Assembly: GCA_017960545.1 (NCBI GenBank)
Contig: JAGCYZ010000003.1
Coordinates: 1 to 64,000, forward strand
DNA: 64,000 nucleotides
From: Bacteroidales bacterium
GTDB taxonomy: Bacteria; Bacteroidota; Bacteroidia; Bacteroidales; UBA932
Reading direction: 5' to 3'
Shown: positions 55,377 to 64,000 of the stretch, piece after piece
How the letters are laid out: each line of letters begins with the position of its first letter
Position numbering within the stretch: the stretch's first letter is position 1
Program-made: the position numbers and the translations under genes
Notes under the pieces: model-generated
The model's input: only the letters and a program-made list of their open reading frames with translations
What the model was told of the DNA's origin: nothing
Database searches by the model: none

Positions 55377-56895
55377 AAGCGGCTGCCAGGGCGCAGCGGA
55401 TACCGTCCAGCGCGCTGGACACTATCCCGCCGGAATAGCCCGCACCTTCGCCGCAGGGATACAGACCCGGGACCTGGAGACACTCCAGCGTTTCCGGGTC
55501 TCTTGGTATCCGGACGGGCGAGGACGTCCTGGATTCCACGCCCAGGAGAAGGGCGTCGTTGGTATAGTAGCCGCGGATGTTTATGTTCACAAGGGGGAAG
55601 GCCTTGCGAAGGCGGGATGCCACCATTTCCGGAAGCAGTTCGTGAAGCGGGGCGCTGACGGCGCCCGGGAAGTACGAAGTGCGCGGAAGGTCCTCTGACA
55701 CAACCTTGTGGCAGAAATCCTTCATACGCTGGGCAGGTGCCTGCACGGAGCCGCTGAAAGCGTACATCCTGCGTTCCACGTCCCGTTGGAAATCCATAAG
55801 GCGGAAGGGGTCCTCGCCCGGAATGTCTTCCGGCTCTATGGACACCACCACTCCGCTGTTGGCCCACTTGGAATTACGGGCGGAATTTGACATTCCGTTC
55901 AGGACCACTGTCTGCTCCTCAGTCATAGAAGGCACCAGGATGCCTCCGGGACACATACAGAAAGAGAACACTCCCCTTCCGTCAACCTGCTCCACAAAGG
56001 AATACTCTGCGGCAGGCATTCCCGGCCACTGTTTCCCGTGATACCGGGCTGTGTTTATTATATGCTGCGGATGCTCCACCCTTACACCCAGGGCAAAGCC
56101 CTTGGCCTGCAGGGGTGCTCCGCATCGCTGCATAAGCTCGTATATGTCCCTGGCGGAATGGCCCGTGGCAAGGATAACCTTCCCTGCCCGGAATTCCTTC
56201 CCGCTTGCGGTTGCAACGCTGAATTCACCGCCGGGAGTACGCTGTATGTCCGTGACGCGGGAGTCGAAATGATACTCTCCGCCGTGATTCTCTATGCATT
56301 TGCGGATATTCTCCACCACCTCCGGAAGTTTGTCGGAACCAATATGCGGATGGGCGTCCGTAAGGATCTTTTCCGATGCCCCGAAGGCCACCAGGCGGTA
56401 AAGGACGTCCCGCACGTCCCCGCGCTTAGTGGAGCGCGTGAACAGCTTTCCGTCCGAGAATGCGCCTGCCCCGCCCTCGCCGTAACAGTAGTTGGAGTCC
56501 GGATCCACCACGCCCGTCCTGGAAAGGGCGGCCATATCCGCCTTGCGGCGGTGAACGTCCTTGCCGCGCTCCAGGATGACGGGCTTGAGCCCGAGGTTGA
56601 GGAGCTTGAGCGCAGCGAACATCCCCGCCGGACCGGCGCCCACAATTATCACCGCAGGAGCATCGTGAACATCCTTATATTCAGGTATTTGGAAAGGTAC
56701 GTATTCCTCTCCCGGAGGATACGCGGCATATCTGTACCGATAGACGATATCCTTGCGGGCGTCAATGGAGCATTTGAGGAGCACGGTCTGCGGCACGGCG
56801 GATGCAGGCAGCCCGAGCTGCCTTCTTGCAGTGGAGAGCACCTCCTGCTTGGAAGGTTCCCTTCCGGGAGGGACGGTGATGTCGAACTCTTTCAT
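55366..56895 (-). CDS. FAD-dependent oxidoreductase (COG2509-like)
   Basis: A 509-residue flavoprotein. After a 90-residue N-terminal alpha/beta domain comes the FAD Rossmann motif AVIIVGAGPAGMFAALKLL, ILERGKDVHRRK, YCYGEGGAGAFSDGKLFTR, VILATGHSARDIYELM and a C-terminal LYPCGEGAGYSGGI. This is the layout of a conserved bacterial family annotated only as a FAD-dependent dehydrogenase; its reaction is unknown. It starts three bases after tsaD and is presumably co-transcribed with it. Confidence 0.85.
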   Translation of the reverse strand: MKEFDITVPPGREPSKQEVLSTARRQLGLPASAVPQTVLLKCSIDARKDIVYRYRYAAYPPGEEYVPFQIPEYKDVHDAPAVIIVGAGPAGMFAALKLLNLGLKPVILERGKDVHRRKADMAALSRTGVVDPDSNYCYGEGGAGAFSDGKLFTRSTKRGDVRDVLYRLVAFGASEKILTDAHPHIGSDKLPEVVENIRKCIENHGGEYHFDSRVTDIQRTPGGEFSVATASGKEFRAGKVILATGHSARDIYELMQRCGAPLQAKGFALGVRVEHPQHIINTARYHGKQWPGMPAAEYSFVEQVDGRGVFSFCMCPGGILVPSMTEEQTVVLNGMSNSARNSKWANSGVVVSIEPEDIPGEDPFRLMDFQRDVERRMYAFSGSVQAPAQRMKDFCHKVVSEDLPRTSYFPGAVSAPLHELLPEMVASRLRKAFPLVNINIRGYYTNDALLLGVESRTSSPVRIPRDPETLECLQVPGLYPCGEGAGYSGGIVSSALDGIRCALAAASKA

Positions 56896-56898
56896 TCC

Positions 56899-57921
56899 CT
56901 AGAAATCCGCGATCCTTGAAACGGGGGCTACGTCCAACGGACAGCGCTCCCCCGCCAGGTAATGGTAATATCCTGCTATGGCAATCATAGCCGCATTGTC
57001 GGTGGTGAACTTGAATTCAGGAAGATACACGTTCCAGCCTCGCTTAGCGCCTTCCTGGAGCATACGCTCCCTCAGGCCGCTGTTCGCGGACACTCCCCCT
57101 CCTATGGTTATCTCCTTGATTCCGGTCTGCTTGGCAGCCTTTATCAGTTTGTCCATCAGGATGTCTATCAGGCATTTCTGGAAGGAGGCGCATATGTCTT
57201 CCTTGTTCTTTTCCATAAACTGGGGGTCCTTTGCCATCTCGTCCCTCACAAAGTAAAGCAAGGAGGTCTTGACCCCGCTGAAACTGTAGTCCAGACCCTC
57301 AAGATGGGGTTTTGCAAAGGTGAAGCGCTTTGGATTGCCCTTTTTTGCCAGTGCATCTATGATTGGGCCGCCGGGATATCCCAGGCCCATCATCTTGGAG
57401 CATTTGTCAAAGGCCTCTCCTACGGCATCGTCTATTGTCTGGCCCAGGATGGTGAACTCCAGCGGGGAATCCACCCTTACAATCTGGGAGTTGCCCCCTG
57501 ATACAAGAAGGCACAGGTACGGGAACTGCGGATGGCGGTTCTCAGATCCTTCCTGCTTTACGAAACCAGCCAGGATGTGCCCCTGGAGGTGATTTACCAT
57601 CACAAGGGGGATATCCAGTGACAGGGCCATAGTCTTGGCGAAAGAGGTGCCCACCAGAAGCGATCCCAGAAGGCCGGGACCGCGTGTGAAAGCTATGGCG
57701 GTAAGGTCCCCGGCGGCTACGCCGGCGCGGGACAGCGCCTCGCTCACCACGGGCACTATGTTCATCTCGTGAGCCCTGGAGGCCAGCTCCGGAACCACCC
57801 CTCCGAACGCCTTGTGCACCTGCTGGCTGGCTATCACGTTGGACAGCAGCCAGCCGTCACGGATGACGGCCGCGGAGGTGTCGTCGCAGGAAGATTCAAT
57901 CCCTAAAATAATATCTGCCAT
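56899..57921 (-). CDS. tsaD: tRNA t6A synthesis protein TsaD
   Basis: TsaD transfers the threonylcarbamoyl group to A37 of ANN-decoding tRNAs, working with TsaB/TsaE. The 340-residue ASKHA-fold protein has ILGIESSCDDTSAAV, VPELASRAHEMNIVP, the metal-binding His pair in MVNHLQGHI, LVSGGNSQIV and GGGVSANSGLR. mtaB, which acts on the t6A product, lies 5.6 kb away on the other strand. The ATG sits seven bases after a TAAATTTG box, so the mRNA may be leaderless. Confidence 0.95.
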   Translation of the reverse strand: MADIILGIESSCDDTSAAVIRDGWLLSNVIASQQVHKAFGGVVPELASRAHEMNIVPVVSEALSRAGVAAGDLTAIAFTRGPGLLGSLLVGTSFAKTMALSLDIPLVMVNHLQGHILAGFVKQEGSENRHPQFPYLCLLVSGGNSQIVRVDSPLEFTILGQTIDDAVGEAFDKCSKMMGLGYPGGPIIDALAKKGNPKRFTFAKPHLEGLDYSFSGVKTSLLYFVRDEMAKDPQFMEKNKEDICASFQKCLIDILMDKLIKAAKQTGIKEITIGGGVSANSGLRERMLQEGAKRGWNVYLPEFKFTTDNAAMIAIAGYYHYLAGERCPLDVAPVSRIADF

Positions 57922-57928
57922 AGTGGCG

Positions 57929-57936
57929 CAAATTTA
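57929..57936 (-). promoter_or_regulatory. tsaD -7 element
   Basis: CAAATTTA on the plus strand, TAAATTTG on the minus, ending eight positions from the A of the tsaD ATG. Confidence 0.5.
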
Positions 57937-57949
57937 GCAATAAAATCGT

Positions 57950-57957
57950 TAAATTTG
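57950..57957 (+). promoter_or_regulatory. -7 element upstream of tamB
   Basis: TAAATTTG, immediately followed by GGAGG (57957-57961 region). A transcript starting six to eight bases downstream would begin around 57964, so the GGAGG would not be in the mRNA. Confidence 0.45.
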
Positions 57958-57977
57958 GAGGATTAAACACTTCTGGC

Positions 57978-60900
57978 ATCGAAAAGTCTAAACACATACT
58001 GGGGCGCATATTCATAGGCCTGATCCTGCTCGTCGTACTCGCCCTACTGCTGCTGCAGCTTCCTGCAGTACAGACATTCGTTGCTAAAAGGGTCCTGACC
58101 TCCCTTCAGGACAAATTTGACGGCAAGCTGACCGTGGGCAGCCTGCAGGTAGAGCCTTTCAACACAATCATCATCACTGACGCCCTCCTTCTGGACGACG
58201 CCCCCGTAGCCGGGCAGGACACCGTGTTCTGCGCCCGCAACATAACCGCCAAATTCAGCCTCAGGGACCTGATAGCCAAGGACAAGCCCATCAGCCTAAA
58301 GAGCGTAAGCGTGTCGGACGGAATGTTCGCCCTGGTTACCGATGCTGACAAGGTGGCCAACATAACCCGTGTCTTCAGGCTCGATCCGGAAAAGGAGCCG
58401 GAAGAACTGGCCCTGGAACTGAGCATTGGCAAGATCAACATCAACAATTTCCGATACAGGATGCTGTCCCTGGTTCCGGACCAGCCGGAATACAGCGGCC
58501 ACGGCATCAACTGGTCTGACCTTGACCTTGTCACCACCCTTGCCGCAAAGGACCTGAAGATAGAGGACGGTATCATCTACGGCACCCTGGACCACCTTAC
58601 GGTGGATGAGAAATGCGGATACAGCATACAGGACCTGAGCGCTTCGGCCAAGGTGGGCAAGGGCCTGGCGGAGATCACGGGCATAAAGATGAAGGACCGC
58701 TGGTCCGAGATATCCGTACCCCGCTTCTCAATGACAGCCCCGATAGCGGATTACGCGGACTTCGTAAACAAAGTCCGTATGGATATGGAGATAGACCGGA
58801 GCACTGTGGATATGCAGACCATCTCCCAGTTCGGAGGCGCCATCCTTGACAAACCGGTTACCCTGGACATTGCTTCCGCCACCGGCTTCGGAACAGTCAA
58901 CAACCTTACTATCAACCGCATAGACTTCCGCGAGAAAGGCGGCATAAGCGCCCGCGCCAACGCGCGCCTCGGGGACGTCACCGGTCCGGAAGGCCTCTAC
59001 CTCAACTTTGACGTCAAGGATATGGCCTTCTCCGTACCCCAGCTCCAGGAACTGCTTGGAAAGGTTCTGGGCCAGAACGCCCCGGACCTCAGCAAATACG
59101 GCGGCGGCAAGACCTTCAGGCTTGACGCCAAAGGTTCCGGCACCCTTGCAAGGCTCCTGGCCGACGTGAACCTCCGCAGTTCCGACGGTGGAACCATGGA
59201 CGCTTCCTGCACCCTGTCCGGACTTGACGGCAGCGCCCCGATGAAGATAGGCGCCCTGCTCAACACCAGGGACTTTGACGTGGGCGGCATCCTGGGCATA
59301 GACCAGGTGCGGCAGGTCTCCCTGCACACCTATGCCGACGCCACGTTCAAGAAGGGTGAAAGCATCCCCCAGGTCACCCTTGACACCCTTATGGTAAGCC
59401 GCCTGAACGCCCTTGGATACGATTACACCGGAATAGCCGCGGCCGGAGAGCTGGTGGACAATGCCTTCAACGGCAAGATCGCCTGCAGCGACCCCAACCT
59501 CCATTTCATATTCCAGGGACTGCTCAGCCTCTCTCCCCAGGACCAGAACGCCATCTACAAATTCTACCTCAACCTTGGATATGCGGACCTCAACGCCCTG
59601 AACATAGACAAGAGGGGCACCTCCAAGGTATCCCTTGCAATGGACGCCAACTATATGCGCATTCCCCAGGGAGACCTGATTGGCACGGCTGGCGTCAGCG
59701 GCGTATATCTGGAGAACGACAAGGGAGGCTATGACATAGGGGACATATCCATATCGTCCCACACTTCCAACGACCTTTACCGCATCAACCTCAATTCCGA
59801 CTTCGCGGACGCTTCATACATATCCAACAGGTCCATACTTGAATTCCCCAAGGCGCTGATGAACATATCCGCCATCAAGGCCCTTCCGGTCCTGTTCCAG
59901 GGCAAGGAACCCATCCCGGACTGGCAGGGGGACGAATACAAGGTTGACGTGGACATATACGACTGCTTTGACCTGCTGAGCTTTGTAATGCCCGGACTTT
60001 ACATAGCCGAAGGCACTACAATTGACCTGAACATAGACAGGCAAGGGATAATGGACGCCGCCGTCAAGTCCCAGAGGCTGGCTTTCGAGAACAATTACAT
60101 AAAGGACGTTGACCTGGACCTGAACAACAGGGACGGCCTTATCGGAGGGCAGCTCTCCGGCAACGAGGCCCGCGTCGCAGGCATCGCCCTGCGCAATACC
60201 GCCCTCATTTTCGGAGTTGCTGACGACAGCATCGACGCCAGGTTCAGCTACCACAACCCAGACCTGCTGATGACCGGAGCGGACATCAGTCTCATAGGAG
60301 ACCTCAGCCGCGCGGAAGACGGCACCCTTGTGATAGACGCCAGCACCCAACCCAGCATAATATCCGGTAACGGAACGGAGTGGAGGATCTCCCCTTCCAA
60401 GATCAATTTCAACAACGGCAACCTGAGCATAGGAAACCTGCTGGCAAGCGCCCAGGACCAGTCCATAACAATAGACGGCGGCATCTCCAAGAACTATGCG
60501 GATACTCTCACCCTGGATATGAGGCAGTTTGACCTGGGAGTCCTGAGCCAGGTGCTTGACGGGATGATAGACATAGGCGGAAGGGCTACCGGCCAGGCCG
60601 TGCTCACTTCCCCTCTGGGAGAGAATATGGGCCTGCTGATGAACATTGTCTGCGACAGCGCCACCATCAACCATCATCCCTTGGGAGAGCTGAGGCTGGC
60701 AAGCAACTGGAATGACGAGACTTCCAGCATCGACGCCCAGCTGTTCAGCAGCCTTGACGGTGGACATCCCATCCAGGTGAAGGGCTCGTACTCCCCCAGG
60801 AACAAGACCGTGAACGCATCTGCAGAACTGGACGGCTTTGACCTTGCATACTTTGACGGCATAGCCCCCGACGTGTTCAGCGAGATGGGCGGAAAGATCC

Positions 60901-62471
60901 ACGGCGTGTTCAACATAGGCGGTCCGCTTGACAATCTTTCCATATCCGCAGAGGACTCCTTCCTGAACGGCGTAATGCTCCGCATTGCAATGACAAACGT
61001 GCCTTATTACCTGAGCGGTCCGTTCCAGGTAAGCGACACCGGCATCTCTTTCAACAACGTCACCCTGCGCGACGGCGGCAACGGAACCGGAAGGGTGCGG
61101 GGCGGAGTCAATTTCGACCACCTCAAGGACTGGCGGATGAATATGCGCTTCATTGTGGACAACATCCAGGCGTTCAACACCACGTACACGGAGGCCCTTC
61201 CAATCTACGGCCAGCTGTACGCCAGCGGAAACATAAGCATCAGCGGGCCTTTCGACCACCTTACACTTGGAGTTGACGCCACTACGGAGAGGAACGGAAG
61301 GTTCCATATAGCCCTTGGCAACACCGCAGGAGACACCAACGCCAACCTGCTGGTGTTCAAGGAGGAGGAGAAGGAAGTGTGGACGGATCCATACGAGAGG
61401 TTCTACAGCAACTACCAGACTGCGCAGAAGGAGGCGTCCCAGAGCAGTTTTGACGTAAGGCTCAACGTAAACGTAACCCCGCAGACAGAACTGATGCTGG
61501 AACTGGACAAGGAAGGCACAAGTTCAATAACCTGCAACGGACAGGGCTCCACCGCAATTGACATCCGCAACAATGTTTTCACCATCAACGGAGACTACAC
61601 CATAAACAGCGGACTCTGCCACCTGGGACTGCTGGGCGTGGCCACCAGGGACTTTGACATCAAGGACGGCAGTTCCATAAAGTTCAACGGAGACGTAATG
61701 GACAGCGACCTGGACATAAACGCCGTGTACACTACCAAGGCCTCCTTGTCGGGACTCATAGCCGATACCACCTCCGTGGGATCCAGGAGGACGGTGGAGT
61801 GTACGCTGAACATTTACGACAAGCTGCGCAACCCGCAGCTGGGCTTCGCCATAGACATTCCTGACATCGACCCTATCACCCGCGCCAGCGTGGAGAGCGC
61901 CCTCAACACGGAAGACAAGATCCAGAAGCAGTTCGTGGCCCTGCTGGTAGGAAACAGTTTCATCCCGGACGAGCAGTCCGGAATCGTGAACACCTCCAGT
62001 ATGCTGTACTCCAACGTGGCAGGAATTATGGCATCTCAGTTGAGCAACATCCTGCAACGGCTCAACATCCCGCTTGACCTGGGTCTCAAGTACCAGCCAA
62101 ACGAGGGAGGAACGGATATCTTTGACGTGGCCATCTCCACCGAACTGTTCAACAACAGGGTGGTGGTGAACGGAGCCATAGGAAACAGGATGTACGGGAG
62201 CAAGTCCACAAGCGACGTGGTGGGAGACCTGGACATAGAGGTGAAACTGGACCGCAGCGGCGCCTGGCGCCTGACCCTGTTCTCCCATTCCGTGGACCAG
62301 TACACCAACTATCTGGACGACAGCCAGCGCAATGGCGTGGGTATGGCGTACCAGAAGGAGTTCAACACGTTCCAGGAACTCTGGAAGGCTATATTCACAA
62401 GGAAAAAGAAGGGCACTGAGGAGGAGTTTGTCGCCGAGGAGGTACCCAAGACAACATTCAGCATAGAATGA
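57978..62471 (+). CDS. tamB: TamB-like outer-membrane biogenesis protein, start codon unclear
   Basis: A protein of about 1497 residues in the translocation and assembly module family (AsmA-like N-terminus, DUF490 C-terminus). It starts with one membrane segment (FIGLILLVVLALLLLQLPAV), then long beta-helical repeats, and ends with the DUF490 region: NPQLGFAIDIPDIDP, the QFVALLVGNSFIP segment, and DLGLKYQPNEGGTDIF. It should span the periplasm and help lipid transport or barrel insertion. The only ATG/GTG/TTG codon near the front (GTG 58134) lies after the membrane segment. Upstream to the stop at 57921 there is none, so I tentatively use ATC 57978. It heads the unit with rsmI-like, folB and mtaB. 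Confidence 0.8.
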   Translation: MEKSKHILGRIFIGLILLVVLALLLLQLPAVQTFVAKRVLTSLQDKFDGKLTVGSLQVEPFNTIIITDALLLDDAPVAGQDTVFCARNITAKFSLRDLIAKDKPISLKSVSVSDGMFALVTDADKVANITRVFRLDPEKEPEELALELSIGKININNFRYRMLSLVPDQPEYSGHGINWSDLDLVTTLAAKDLKIEDGIIYGTLDHLTVDEKCGYSIQDLSASAKVGKGLAEITGIKMKDRWSEISVPRFSMTAPIADYADFVNKVRMDMEIDRSTVDMQTISQFGGAILDKPVTLDIASATGFGTVNNLTINRIDFREKGGISARANARLGDVTGPEGLYLNFDVKDMAFSVPQLQELLGKVLGQNAPDLSKYGGGKTFRLDAKGSGTLARLLADVNLRSSDGGTMDASCTLSGLDGSAPMKIGALLNTRDFDVGGILGIDQVRQVSLHTYADATFKKGESIPQVTLDTLMVSRLNALGYDYTGIAAAGELVDNAFNGKIACSDPNLHFIFQGLLSLSPQDQNAIYKFYLNLGYADLNALNIDKRGTSKVSLAMDANYMRIPQGDLIGTAGVSGVYLENDKGGYDIGDISISSHTSNDLYRINLNSDFADASYISNRSILEFPKALMNISAIKALPVLFQGKEPIPDWQGDEYKVDVDIYDCFDLLSFVMPGLYIAEGTTIDLNIDRQGIMDAAVKSQRLAFENNYIKDVDLDLNNRDGLIGGQLSGNEARVAGIALRNTALIFGVADDSIDARFSYHNPDLLMTGADISLIGDLSRAEDGTLVIDASTQPSIISGNGTEWRISPSKINFNNGNLSIGNLLASAQDQSITIDGGISKNYADTLTLDMRQFDLGVLSQVLDGMIDIGGRATGQAVLTSPLGENMGLLMNIVCDSATINHHPLGELRLASNWNDETSSIDAQLFSSLDGGHPIQVKGSYSPRNKTVNASAELDGFDLAYFDGIAPDVFSEMGGKIHGVFNIGGPLDNLSISAEDSFLNGVMLRIAMTNVPYYLSGPFQVSDTGISFNNVTLRDGGNGTGRVRGGVNFDHLKDWRMNMRFIVDNIQAFNTTYTEALPIYGQLYASGNISISGPFDHLTLGVDATTERNGRFHIALGNTAGDTNANLLVFKEEEKEVWTDPYERFYSNYQTAQKEASQSSFDVRLNVNVTPQTELMLELDKEGTSSITCNGQGSTAIDIRNNVFTINGDYTINSGLCHLGLLGVATRDFDIKDGSSIKFNGDVMDSDLDINAVYTTKASLSGLIADTTSVGSRRTVECTLNIYDKLRNPQLGFAIDIPDIDPITRASVESALNTEDKIQKQFVALLVGNSFIPDEQSGIVNTSSMLYSNVAGIMASQLSNILQRLNIPLDLGLKYQPNEGGTDIFDVAISTELFNNRVVVNGAIGNRMYGSKSTSDVVGDLDIEVKLDRSGAWRLTLFSHSVDQYTNYLDDSQRNGVGMAYQKEFNTFQELWKAIFTRKKKGTEEEFVAEEVPKTTFSIE

Positions 62472-63178
62472 CGGATTACGGAAAACTGTACCTGATACCC
62501 TCTCCGCTTGGAGACAATGACCCGGTGGAGGTGATTCCCGCCCCGGTCCTGGACCTGATATGCAGGCTGGACACCTTTGTGGTGGAGGAACTCCGTACCG
62601 CCCGCAGGTACCTGTCAAAGGCAGGTCTGAAAGGGCGGATAGAGGGGCTGCGGCTGTGCGAGCTCAACGAGCACACCGCCCCGGCGGAGATCGAGGAGAT
62701 GGAGGCCCTGTTCCGGGATGGAAAGGACGTGGGCCTGATCACGGAAGCCGGGCTGCCGGCGGTGGCGGACCCTGGCGCCCCTTTGGTGGCGCTGTGCCAC
62801 CGCAAAGGCATCCAGGTGGTTCCGCTTACGGGGCCGTCGTCCATAATGCTGGCCCTGATGGCTTCGGGCCTCAACGGGCAGTCTTTCGCCTTCTGCGGAT
62901 ACCTGCCTGCCAAGGCTGACCAGCGTCGGGATGCAATACGGAGCATCGAGAAGGTATCGGCCTCAAGGCGCCAGACGCAGATCTTCATCGAGACTCCTTA
63001 CAGGAACGACGCGATGTTCGCGGACCTGCTTGGCGTGTGCAAGGGTACCACGCGGATATGCGTGGCAGCGGACATCACACTGCCGTCGGCTTATATAAAG
63101 ACAATGAGCGCAGAGCGCTGGAAGAAAGAGAAACTTGTAATTGGAAAAAGACCATGCGTATTCCTGATACTGGCTTGA
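62468..63178 (+). CDS. RsmI-like SAM-dependent methyltransferase (tetrapyrrole methylase fold)
   Basis: A 236-residue protein starting in the ATGA overlap with tamB. It has LYLIPSPLGD, VVEELRTARRYL, VGLITEAGLPAVADPG (the SAM-binding glycine loop), VVPLTGPSSIMLALMASGL, FCGYLPA and FIETPYRNDAM. These are the landmarks of RsmI, which 2'-O-methylates C1402 of 16S rRNA. However, it is shorter than E. coli RsmI (about 286) and lacks its C-terminal domain. Bacteroidetes often carry such a short paralogue; whether it methylates rRNA is uncertain. Confidence 0.82.
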   Translation: MTDYGKLYLIPSPLGDNDPVEVIPAPVLDLICRLDTFVVEELRTARRYLSKAGLKGRIEGLRLCELNEHTAPAEIEEMEALFRDGKDVGLITEAGLPAVADPGAPLVALCHRKGIQVVPLTGPSSIMLALMASGLNGQSFAFCGYLPAKADQRRDAIRSIEKVSASRRQTQIFIETPYRNDAMFADLLGVCKGTTRICVAADITLPSAYIKTMSAERWKKEKLVIGKRPCVFLILA

Positions 63179-63519
63179 TAGAACTCCTTGGAATGGAGTT
63201 CTACGCATTTCACGGCTGCCTGGAGGAGGAAAAGGACTCCGGGAACGACTTTACCGTGGATTTCCGCTGCCGATACAACATAAAGGAAGCGGCGGGTACA
63301 GACCAGCTGGTCCGTACCCTGGACTACTCTGAGATCTACTGGATTGTGGCTGAACAGATGAGGCAGCCGTCGGACCTGCTGGAGAACGTGGCGGCACGCA
63401 TCTTTGACGCCATCCTGCAGGCGCATCCGGAGATTACGGAGATGGAGGTGCGCGTGGCCAAGCTCAACCCGCCCGTTGGAGGTCCTGCCAAATGTGCGGC
63501 TGTAACCCTGAGCCTATGA
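63154..63519 (+). CDS. folB: Dihydroneopterin aldolase
   Basis: FolB cleaves dihydroneopterin in folate synthesis. The 121-residue protein from ATG 63154 starts MRIPDTGLIELLGMEFYAFH and shows YAFHGCLEEEKDSGNDFTVD, LVRTLDYSEIYWIV and the catalytic-end KLNPPVGGPAKCAAVTL. It overlaps the methylase gene by 25 bases and mtaB by four. The longer frame start at 63037 lies inside the methylase gene. Confidence 0.92.
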   Translation: MRIPDTGLIELLGMEFYAFHGCLEEEKDSGNDFTVDFRCRYNIKEAAGTDQLVRTLDYSEIYWIVAEQMRQPSDLLENVAARIFDAILQAHPEITEMEVRVAKLNPPVGGPAKCAAVTLSL

Positions 63520-64000
63520 CGATAGCATTCATCACACTGGGCTGCAAGCTGAATTACGCGGAAACCTCCACTTATGAGCGCGGCTTCAAGGCCGCGGGAC
63601 TGGCAGTGGTTCCCTGGAGGGAAAAGGCGGACATCTACCTTATCAACACCTGCACGGTAACTCAGACTTCCAACAGCAAATCCAGGAACGAAATACGCAA
63701 GGTGCACCGCATCAACCCTGAGGCGATGATTGTTGTCACGGGGTGCTACGCCCAGCTCAACGAGGAGGAAGTGAAGGCGATAGAAGGCGTGAGCCTTGTG
63801 TTCGGCAGCGGCGGCAAAGGGCGGCTCGTGCGCGAGACGCTGCTCGCCGCGGGAATCCCCCTGCCCCAAGGCCTCACCTCCAGTCCTTCCGACATATTGC
63901 CGGCCTACAGCACCGGCGAGAGGACCCGCTCTTTCCTCAAGGTCCAGGACGGATGCAACAACTACTGCGCATACTGCACTGTTCCGTATGCCCGTGGGGA
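63516..64000 (+). CDS. mtaB: tRNA t6A37 methylthiotransferase MtaB (3' end outside window)
   Basis: The first 161 codons of a methylthiotransferase. The N-terminal UPF0004 domain has three cluster cysteines (ITLGCKLN, INTCTVT, VTGCYAQ), and the radical SAM domain begins with FLKVQDGCNNYCAYCTVPYARG (CxxxCxxC). The linker sequence and LGCKLNYAET fit MtaB (t6A to ms2t6A) rather than MiaB or RimO. It is translationally coupled to folB (ATGA). Confidence 0.92.
   Translation, partial: MTIAFITLGCKLNYAETSTYERGFKAAGLAVVPWREKADIYLINTCTVTQTSNSKSRNEIRKVHRINPEAMIVVTGCYAQLNEEEVKAIEGVSLVFGSGGKGRLVRETLLAAGIPLPQGLTSSPSDILPAYSTGERTRSFLKVQDGCNNYCAYCTVPYARG

Noticed and set aside
58134..62471. GTG 58134 as the tamB start
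   Set aside because: It would delete the N-terminal membrane anchor and conserved residues that are clearly encoded in frame upstream.

Overview
This window reads as chromosome of an uncultured Bacteroidales-type bacterium from a gut-like habitat. The evidence is the recurring Bacteroidetes -7 promoter element TAnnTTTG in front of at least ten transcription units, weak Shine-Dalgarno sequences, Bacteroidetes-style gene fusions (HisD-HisC, bifunctional HisB), a Bacteroidetes-type SRP RNA, TamB- and alpha-2-macroglobulin-like envelope proteins, and xylan-degrading lipoproteins. I found no tRNA, rRNA, CRISPR array, transposase or prophage.

Layout. 1-1019 (minus): an arginine repressor fused in frame to a GNAT acyltransferase, with an ARG-box-like operator on its own promoter. 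1125-8130 (plus): a complete histidine operon (hisG, hisD-C fusion, hisB, hisH, hisA, hisF, hisIE) preceded by a leader peptide with five consecutive His codons and an intrinsic terminator. 8137-19913 (minus): purE-purL-purC-purF-purM-purN-purH-purD and an exported alpha/beta hydrolase. 20117-29869 (plus): pyrC-carA-carB-pyrK-pyrD-pyrF-pyrE-pyrB behind a second leader-peptide/terminator, here with a U-rich leader as in enterobacterial pyrBI control. The purine and pyrimidine operons diverge from a 70 bp promoter region. 29848-36161 (minus): guaB and an alpha-2-macroglobulin family protein. 36242-39898 (plus): GH13 amylase, PfkB-type sugar kinase and a radical SAM protein. 40295-43501: mnmA, a small lipoprotein, the SRP RNA and an orphan coenzyme-F420 ligase-like protein. 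43582-43781: degenerate tandem repeats and a 28 bp perfect inverted repeat. 43802-47231 (minus): a xylan cluster (GH10, GH43, exported protein). 47327-55376 (plus): an RpiB-like isomerase, DhaK, DhaL, a GntP transporter, a beta-propeller/GarR fusion, cytidine deaminase and GH3. 55366-64000: FAD protein and tsaD (minus), then TamB, an RsmI-like methylase, folB and mtaB (plus, cut by the window end).

How it works together. The first 30 kb holds pathways that consume PRPP and amide nitrogen (His, purines, pyrimidines), with regulation read from nascent transcripts (two leader-peptide attenuators) and DNA (ArgR). Several enzymes depart from their families. PurF has no N-terminal Cys nucleophile. 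CarA has Tyr in place of its catalytic His. Both suggest direct use of ammonia. PyrB carries only the zinc domain of PyrI, so the classical CTP/ATP allosteric domain is missing from this polypeptide.

The most unusual accessory item is the rpiB-dhaK-dhaL-gntP-propeller/GarR operon. It looks like uptake and phosphorylation of a small sugar, polyol or hydroxy acid, and it contains a fusion of a cytoplasmic FG-GAP/VCBS propeller with a full-length hydroxyacid dehydrogenase. I do not recognise that fusion from any described pathway.
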